Assembly: GCA_002633005.1 (NCBI GenBank)
Contig: NMRA01000097.1
Span: 791,931-855,930, forward strand
From: Phoronis australis
Lineage: Eukaryota; Phoronida; Phoronidae
Direction of reading: 5' to 3'
DNA: 64,000 nt
The notes below the pieces were generated by a model, which did not search any database, was not told the origin of the DNA, and worked only from the letters and a program-made list of their open reading frames with translations. This document shows, one piece after another, positions 35,701 to 44,700 of the stretch; the stretch's first letter is position 1, and every line of letters begins with the position of its first letter. The translations under genes and the position numbers were made by a program.

Positions 35701-38700
35701 ATCTTTGACAAACAAAAAAAGAGTGATTCCTATGCAAATATCGTGTCAAGGCAGGATCTGAGTGTGTATTCAGTCTTCTAAGTGAAGAGATTATAGAGGC
35801 ATGATTAATTATTAATAGAATAGATTATGTCAGTGGTCTAGATGGTAATGGTGTCTGAATCAGATAAAGGCTGTCTCGGCTTTCCCCGTTTTCTTGGTTT
35901 GAATGCATTTGTGATCCACTACGGAAATGCAATTGTCTTCGCTGCGATCAATGCTTTCATAGTTTGACGCAAGTTGCAGAGACTGGCTGCCCTCCGATTG
36001 GTGCTTTATCGACACTGCTTTCAATAACTTCAGTGATATTTTACATGGATCCAGTTTTTATTGACATCAAACAAATAATGTGCGTTAAGTGACATTCCTT
36101 AAGTGGAATTTAGCGGAAGAAATCCTGCTATTTTTCCATGCTAAAATTTTAACCACTGGGAGATAATTTACCCATATGTACGCTATTGTACAAGTATAAT
36201 AAAAGATGATCCCTTCCACCTTGCCTCCATTTGGCATTACGACCGTAGAAATTCTGCCCGTTTCAAGGCAACTTATACTTCGTCAAGAGTTGTGCAAGAT
36301 CCACAAGTGTCATCAAATCTCCTCAGCACCAGTGCTGATCTAAGTTCCTTTGAGAACAGCAGAGCAATTCCTACATTAGCAATTACCTTCCACTAATAAA
36401 ACACAGACTGGAATCAATTGCAATATCGCCTGGCTGAAACTATGTAACTTCTTTTAAGTGTTTGGCTTCTGATATTGCACTTCTCATGAAAAGTTAGGAT
36501 AGCATAATTTAGGGTAATAAAAATTAGACAAAAGGATGCAATTGAATTTTGTTCGTTCACAAGTACTTAGATCAAGAGGGGCATATTCTTCACCTTAACG
36601 TTTTCCTCGTAGTGCACACGAGTCGCGTTAAGGAACAAAAACTGAAAGCTGAAACAAGGAACTAGATAGAGTATATCCAGATATGGAAACCGCTGTCGTC
36701 TGGAGCTGAAACCCCATGGGAAATATTTGTAAGGAAATACCACCAAAGCATATAAGCGACGGAGAACTTGTTGCCGCTGTCCAAGTCAACCCTATAGCTA
36801 CGACTAACCAACTTGTCGTCAATTTTGATTTATAGTACAGAACAGTACTGCACAATCCAGTCTCGGTAATCAATTTCAATAAATTCTTCAGCGGCCAATG
36901 AATATTAAATTTAACAGTCACAGATTTGCCCCTTGAGCCTCCTATCTTTCCACTAACTTAGTTACTATGTGTCATGAAACATCACGAAGGCCAATTTACG
37001 TGTCAGGAAACAGTGATCGATTCATAAAAGTACAGCAGTAACAAAAGAGTGGATAAAACTACAGAGTAACTAATTAAGTTCTCTGGCAACACTGTATACT
37101 TATTCCTCACCTCAACTGGGTACACATTTACAAAATGGAGGTGGGATTCGTACTTGCCACAATTCTCAACAAGAAGAATGGATTCACATTTTAAGAACAA
37201 ATGCTACTTTGGTATTAGCAGGATTTGAACTGCACTGCGAAGGTACAAGCAACTTTCAGTTAAAATTTGATTATTTGTTGAACGGGGTAGTCAGCCATTG
37301 AAAACTAGAGCAAATGATGAGTGTTGGAATGCGCCCACGACTGCACTGCAAATGTTGTGTTTCTAGGGACATTTTACTAGATCATAAAAATGGCCACTAG
37401 ATGGCACAGAATACGTCAAACCTGTCCAAAATTGGAAAGGTATCGCCGTCTCTCTCTAATACAAAATTATTCGCCAAATTTCTTGAAAATACGCCAAGGA
37501 ACTCCAAAGATACAGACTGAAGCAAAATGTAAAAAAATGCCAATAGGAGGCACAGTGGCAGTCGAACCGGTCCACTTGCCAAATTGTGATCTTGCAAGGA
37601 CTTTATTAGACGCAGTCGAAATGGATGCAAAAAATGTCACTAGCAGTCACCGCAGTAGTTTGACCTGCCTGAAAATCTAAGTCAGGTAATAGCCTGATAT
37701 AACATGACCACATTAAGAACCAGTTTTCTTCAATGAATAATGGGCAACAGATTCTGAACTGGTTCTCAAAATATGGGCATGTTAAACCAGACCATTGAGT
37801 CTTGTCAGTAGCATTATATCTAATTTTCATAAAAATTGACACTAGATGGCGCAAAAATGTCCAATGCGTCTGAAAACGGGAACATGCCACCACTTCTTTA
37901 ATAGAATTACCAAATTTCATAAAAATCTGTCAAGGAACTTCAAAGAAACAAAGGAAAACAGAAAAAATGAAATTGCCACTATGGGGCACCCCACAGCGTT
38001 CGTTGGATCTACCTGAAAGACGTCGTAGTCTGTTGTTAGCTTCATACAAATACAATTACTACATTTAATAAAGATCTTGCGGTGGGTTTAGGAGATGTAA
38101 CTATGGGCGCATAACAATACAAAACTACCACTAGGAGGCACCACAGTAGTCAAAGCTGTCATCGTCAACCGTTGTGGGGAAAACTATGAAGGAAATCTCA
38201 GTTGGAAGATTTTTCGTAAATTGTAACAAATCAGGATAAATTTTCCTCAAGACTTCACAAGATTCGTTGGGAAGACAATGGTCAAATTTCTTCAAACCTG
38301 TAGCCTGTGACTTTTTAACGATTTCTGCGTCAACTGAATTATTTGTTACTCTCTCTATACAATGTACCTAACGAATGCTTGAAATACAAATCAGGTTCCT
38401 GCTCAGAAAAACACAAAGGAAACAGGTTAGTCAAGAAATTATACTGAAAAAGATTAAAGGACATAGTAGGTTTAGCCAATAAAATCAATGCAGACGAAAG
38501 CGTGCAACAAAATTTCACTTGTCTAGCATTGGGGATATGTTCATGATAGTCTCAACAACTAATATCGTTCAGTCGTAAGATGTGTCCAAATGACTGCCCT
38601 CGACAAAAGCATTACATGAACTCTGCCAGACAGATTCAACTGTGATTTCCCCCAATGAATAACAGACTTCCGCTCGCTCCTAAAAATATCATTTCTCTCG

Positions 38701-41700
38701 CTTAATTTATCTGGAAAAATTAGAGCGAATAAACCCTCATTAGTCCACTGTATTCTTTACCAGCAGTGGTAATTCTCATCATAAGCATGGCAATCATGTT
38801 CAAACTGTAGAGGAAGCACAATGTGACCCAGCCTCCTTCTTGAACAGAAGCCAACAATGAGACTTTGGTACACACCTACTTATATCACCAACAGCCAGAC
38901 TTCATTTCCAAAACCTATCTATGGTAAGAATTCTCCAGTGCGCGACAGTGAAAAAATTATTATTTTGCTCAAGGTTCAAGCTAGTACCAAACTGAAAAGA
39001 GGCAGCAGTCAGCTGTCTGGAATTTAAGAATTTTGTTCAACAACAAATGATCATTCACATCCATCTCACACAGTACGGGGATGAATGAAAATGAACACCC
39101 AATCCTCAGATTCAAGAAAGTCGAATATCTGGAAAAATTTCAGTGTTCCAAAATTTAAGAGCCTGTCCCAAACTAGGGAACTTTTAAAGTAACAGAATTA
39201 AATTAACATTTGAGGCAGGCCACACTGCCCGAAGAATGATAAACAGTTACCCACCGAGATAGCGTTTGACAAGATGTTATATGTACCCACAATCCAATTT
39301 TCAGACAGATAGGTCAAAGGACACAGGAGATACGGCACAAAAAAACAATTAATTATTCAGCAGTCATCAGAAGATTAAGAATAATTCGAGAATAGTTGAT
39401 CCATCCACACACTAGATATCAAGAAAACAAAAAGCTGTGAGAGCAGAGTTATGGTTCCACAAACAACAACAACAACAACGGGTACTTACAACGTTGTTGT
39501 GCCTCAGTTTCAATAGGACAGAAGCTTCAGCGGCCACGGATCGCCTCCCCTCCTGCAGGAAATGGAAAACAGTTTAACAGACCATTTTCAAGTAGCGCCC
39601 TCTGTGTTGGGTCATCTATGGGTGCCAAAAGGTAGTAACAAATAGGTTTGTCACGTACTAGAGAAAGACAGACTATATGAGCAAACTAGTGAAATATTGG
39701 GGAAGCTGCATGAAAATGGCATGCGTTGCTCATATTTGCAGATGACGGGATCTGGTTAACTGAAAACTGGGTTGTATGTTACAATACGCGACAAAAGTGA
39801 TATTGCTGGGAGATCAAAAGGAGAGAGCTGACACGTACCTAATAATGTCAGCATTTACCCTTAAAATGCTACTTGCAAATTAATCATTATTTCCGAGTCT
39901 GGTGAAACGCAATTCGACTGAGCAATGTTGTCCTACAGTCAACCAATACCTGCAGATTCCAATAGGGGTAGAAAGAGTGTAGTTAGTCTACTGAAGTAAT
40001 TCAGGAAATTCCACTAGATTCTAATTTTAATGCCTTAGCCAATTAATTACAAAGGTATTGTCTCTGTATGTTTTGGCTTTCACATTATAAGTGGTGGCAG
40101 TGACATATGACAGTAGTTTTTTCACTATTTGATATGCGCTTGCGTTTTCCCAGGTGTTGCGTTAGTTTGGATTTTGAATTTGTGATGAGGGCTCCCGAGA
40201 TCACAAGAACCCAAACACAAACTCACCTGTTTGTTGATAACTTTCACCGCCCAAGCTTGGCTTGTGCTTATCTGAAAACACTGGTAGACAGTGGACGAGG
40301 CGCCACTGAAAATAAGCAAAACAGGCCATGATAACGAATACGACAACATAAGTTATACAAAGTTTTCTAGCTATTGATTACCAAGGTTTCCAATGTTTGC
40401 CATAAATACTCGAAAAAAGAACTTTGCTGATAAACCACCACAAAAATTTCAGACAATTTTGCAAACACATTATGCAGACTCAAACTGAAGTTTCCCGCTT
40501 CCCCTCCAACATATCAACGAGGAACTCCGGTTTGTCACAACCAACTTTACTGCAACTCCACTTCCTACTGACTGGTGACATCAGAGTTAGTTCACTGATT
40601 TAAACACCAGGTGGCATATTTGAATCGTACTCTCGAAGTAATGTATTTGAGATAATTAAACATCTACATTTACAGTGAATAAGCCTCACTTATCAGTGTT
40701 GTTCTCTCAGATTTCTCTTATCATATTCTTTTACCAGCAACTATTGATGGTCGGTAATGAAAGATGCAGGAATAATGATGAATGTATCGTTGAGTCTTGC
40801 ATGACAGACTTGCGACAAGCCGAATTGAAGTTAAGAATAGGAGTTAAAGTTTCCCAACGAAGCCGAGTTGCGCAACTCCACACTTTAATCTACCTATTTT
40901 GAAAGGAGTTGCAATGGCTTAAGTCCAGTTACGCTTTCCCATAGAGCCGACCTTTGTAAAACACGAGTATTGCACTGTAGGTGGGAAAACGACATTAATA
41001 GTACAAAACAATACCCAGCACCTTCCAGTAATTCTACTATCAGGATTTATAAAAGTCGATCAGAATCTATTTAAACACTGGCTTAATAATTTGAACGCTT
41101 CGATAAATTGTTATAAACTCCAAGATGAAGTTCTTCGTCATTTATTTCTGCAAAACAGCCTGTTTAGACTGAAATGCCGCCAGAATCTCTTGAAGCTTAA
41201 AGGAAGTCTGCTCAATTCCAATGGCCACTTAAATATCACAACAAAGGGATGATACTGAGAACTGATGTAATCATTCCTGAGAACTTGTCTAATCTTGTGT
41301 ACACATAAGACTAGCAAGTGGGTACTTGTGCCTTGATAAATACCTGCAGATGCAGCCAGGTAAATACAAATGTAAAGATTATAGAATGACTGGGATTGTC
41401 ACACAAAGGCTGAAGGCATTATACCAGTCAGGTCAACTCCACTCCATAGACAGCTGAATAAATCTACAGGTGAATTATAACAGTGATCAAACCTCACTAG
41501 TACAGTAGAGTTTTACCAATTTAGGAGACAGTATGGCAAACAAGTGAAATTTTGTTTTCCTTTTTTTCATACAAGTATGCCCCCCTATCAGCATGGCCAA
41601 AAAAATTACCAGCATCCCGTTTTTGAGCCATGCACAGAGTGATGAATAGAACCCCTGCATTCAACTGATCAACCAGGAAGTCTTGCCAGCTCTATGATGA

Positions 41701-44700
41701 TTTACACTACAATACATAACCTAGAGTTACTTTGCCTTCAATACACAATCTAGAGTTACTTTGCCTTGTGTGGCTTCAGCTTACCCTTTGCTTAATATCA
41801 AAACCACAATATCCTACAATGGGAAGGCAAAGCTTCAGGACCAGATGACAAGAGTAAAATTATGTGCTCAGAGCCAGAATTAAGGCAATTGAGCAGATCA
41901 AGGGTAGGTGATGACATTGTCGTTTAAAGTAATTGCAAGGTAGTGCTAATTCACCCCATGCATGCTAACATTTTTAATGAGACCACTTGAGAACATTTAT
42001 ATGTGATAATTAACAAATTATTTCTAATTCCATAGGTAATTATCCAGACCATAACAGGATATAAAACGATGCCCACATTTTGAGAACCAGTTTGATGCCC
42101 GTCACTTGGTGGAAAAACTGGGAGCACACTTATTGGACTATAATTATTTATTCCAGCAAAATACCAGCAAATAGTAGCAGCAACATTGCCCTTTAATTGT
42201 TGACCATAGCAGTGGCAATAACTTTGATGAGACCAAATTTGACTGTTCATACCGCATCGAACCATCGACCCTCCATTTTTAAATCCACCTGTTTCCTACG
42301 AAGTTAACTGGTGCTGTTAAACTTCGATCCAGGACCGAACTTACGATCGTTTACACTAACCACAACTCCTCAAAACATCAACGCATTGATATTAGAATGA
42401 AATGGGCTTTAAAACAATTATCATTAATTACAACTTTCATTACCAGTTTGCTAACTGACAAGCTTTCATACATCTTCGAATTTCTAGAACCGAAAGTTCG
42501 CGCACTAAAACCAGGGTTGGGTTTAGTATGAACTTGGCAGCATTAACCACATATAATTTGTGAAATCGGATAATCAAACTGATCTAGTGAAAAGCCTGCT
42601 GCACAGTGCAGGAAATAAATTCCTCTTAACTTTAGATTGCTGCTGACTTTTCGCTACTAATCTACACTAAACAATGCTGTTCATGTAATAACAATGGTCT
42701 GACTTTGAGTCATCAAATTACTATAGTGATGTTTAATGCGACTAAGTATACACCTTGACCGAGTTGTACAGCACCAGACACTACATCACGAGTAATGGCA
42801 TACGTAGTATGCGGCAGGCATTTGAAAACGAGGTAAGCTGACAAACTACCCAACAAAAGACAGAACAAAAACCTCAAGCTTATCAGCACTGACATAGTAA
42901 TTAAGTCTCCAGACAATAATTATCAGATCAAATTACCATAAGGAAGCTCAACAGACTCTGCTGTGGTTATCAACACAAGATATTCACAATGCAACTTACA
43001 AATTCATGTATGTTGTGTGTTAAAAGTAATATAGTTTTCACCAAATACTCAGGGATCACATCCACATTTTGTTAAAAAGAAATAATGTGTGGTCCCCAAT
43101 TTATAGATTTTGACAAAAATCATTCAACTGTGCATTAGGAAAAAATACGAGTTTCATGAATCAAATAATACGAGACTTGAGTTTCGACGACAGATTGAAA
43201 CATAAAGCTAGACTAAACTTTAAAGTTCAGACCATTATAATTTCTTTGTTGTTTTCATTCAACCAGGTTGTTTTTTTTTCTTATGTGAAGCCAAAACATA
43301 ACGATTGTTTGGCGTTGCAAGAAGACAGAAATCTCAACTCTGCAACGAAAGATAAATTACATAAAGGTAGCATTAGTAAAGAGATCACTCCCCACTGGGA
43401 ATTTTTAAATAATTTAGTATTTTCACACAACCAACGAGTTATTTAAAAACTCCCCCTTAAAAACGCAAAGTATCTAAGCAAGTTAAAACTTAATTCAGCA
43501 AGCCGAGTCAGAAAAAAATAATATGAATCAAGATAAAGTATTACATCTTGATCTAACATAATAAAAGATCGGACTATCCAAGGAAGGATGGCAGTTTTAC
43601 TCCCATTTACCATAATTCCAAAAAAGCTTTCTTGTCAATTTTTTATATGTGCAGACATTTGCAATTCTTCGCTGTTTTCTCATCAACAATTTTTTCACAC
43701 ACTTATGAACACTTTGTTTCTAATCTCACTGATGACAGTTCTTTGCTCACAACTTTTGCATAGAGCTTATAACAGAATCTCACCACGTTCGGACAAAAAT
43801 AATTGCGAAAAGTACCCTTTTTTCATTTTGTAGGTCTTCAGAAATTGTTGTGTATGCCCAGTTATTCAATATATTTTACAGAACTTGAATATGGAAAACA
43901 TAAATTTGATGCTGCACAAAAACGAACAAATAAGGAAAATCTAATTTCACTTTTCCGCCATACTACATGCCCTAAAGTGATGAGATTTTAACGTATTTAA
44001 CGCAGCATTAGTTTAGAGTTCTCAGGTGTTTTTTTATTTTTCCGAGATAAGCGATTTGTCACTTGAGTCAATGTGGTTCATAAGAAAAGAAATGTGCTTG
44101 CAGCTTATGTGAAACAAAAATCGTCATTCTTCGCCAATTCAGCACACAATTAATGGTTGACAAATATAATCTTATACTCATTGTCAAATTTCTCAAAAAA
44201 TAAATAAAAGAAAATTCAAGTCTATTCTTAGATGCCATACAAAAATATGATATCGTTTCCATTATTGCAAGGTACCAGGCCATTTGAAAAATGACTATTT
44301 CTAATCGCCCATTATTTCATTCGAAAGAAGTGAAGAATAATGATATTCATAAGAAAAACAACAGAGCAGGTAGGAATGCATAATTGTGGAGCGAGAGGAA
44401 AGAAGATTAGTCTCCCTGATCTTGTCTGTAGCAGTAATTAGCCAAATTAGCAGCAGAAATCAATGCAAGCCTCTCACCAAGAAATGTGAGTGTTAACATC
44501 CAGAGGGACATGAAAGGTGTGAATGTTTTAATATCAAAACTGCTTCGTTTCTGCAATAATAACTAGCATCTCAGTGAACGGAATTTTAACATATTCACAT
44601 TTACGTCTAGTCATAACCCGGAATTTACCATTGTCATGACAACGGAGCAGAACCTGAATTCACAGTCAGAACAAGCCTTCCCTGGTATAACTTGAAAAAC

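Larger units (their letters stand above)
34056..39489. other. CAMK4 intron 3
   Basis: Non-coding. Contains repeat copy C (37306-38115), a hairpin MITE (37700-37785) and a dispersed repeat at 38930-39190. The short ACAATT iteration at 34328-34350 and the (CAA)n at 39463-39478 are simple repeats. Confidence 0.7.
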
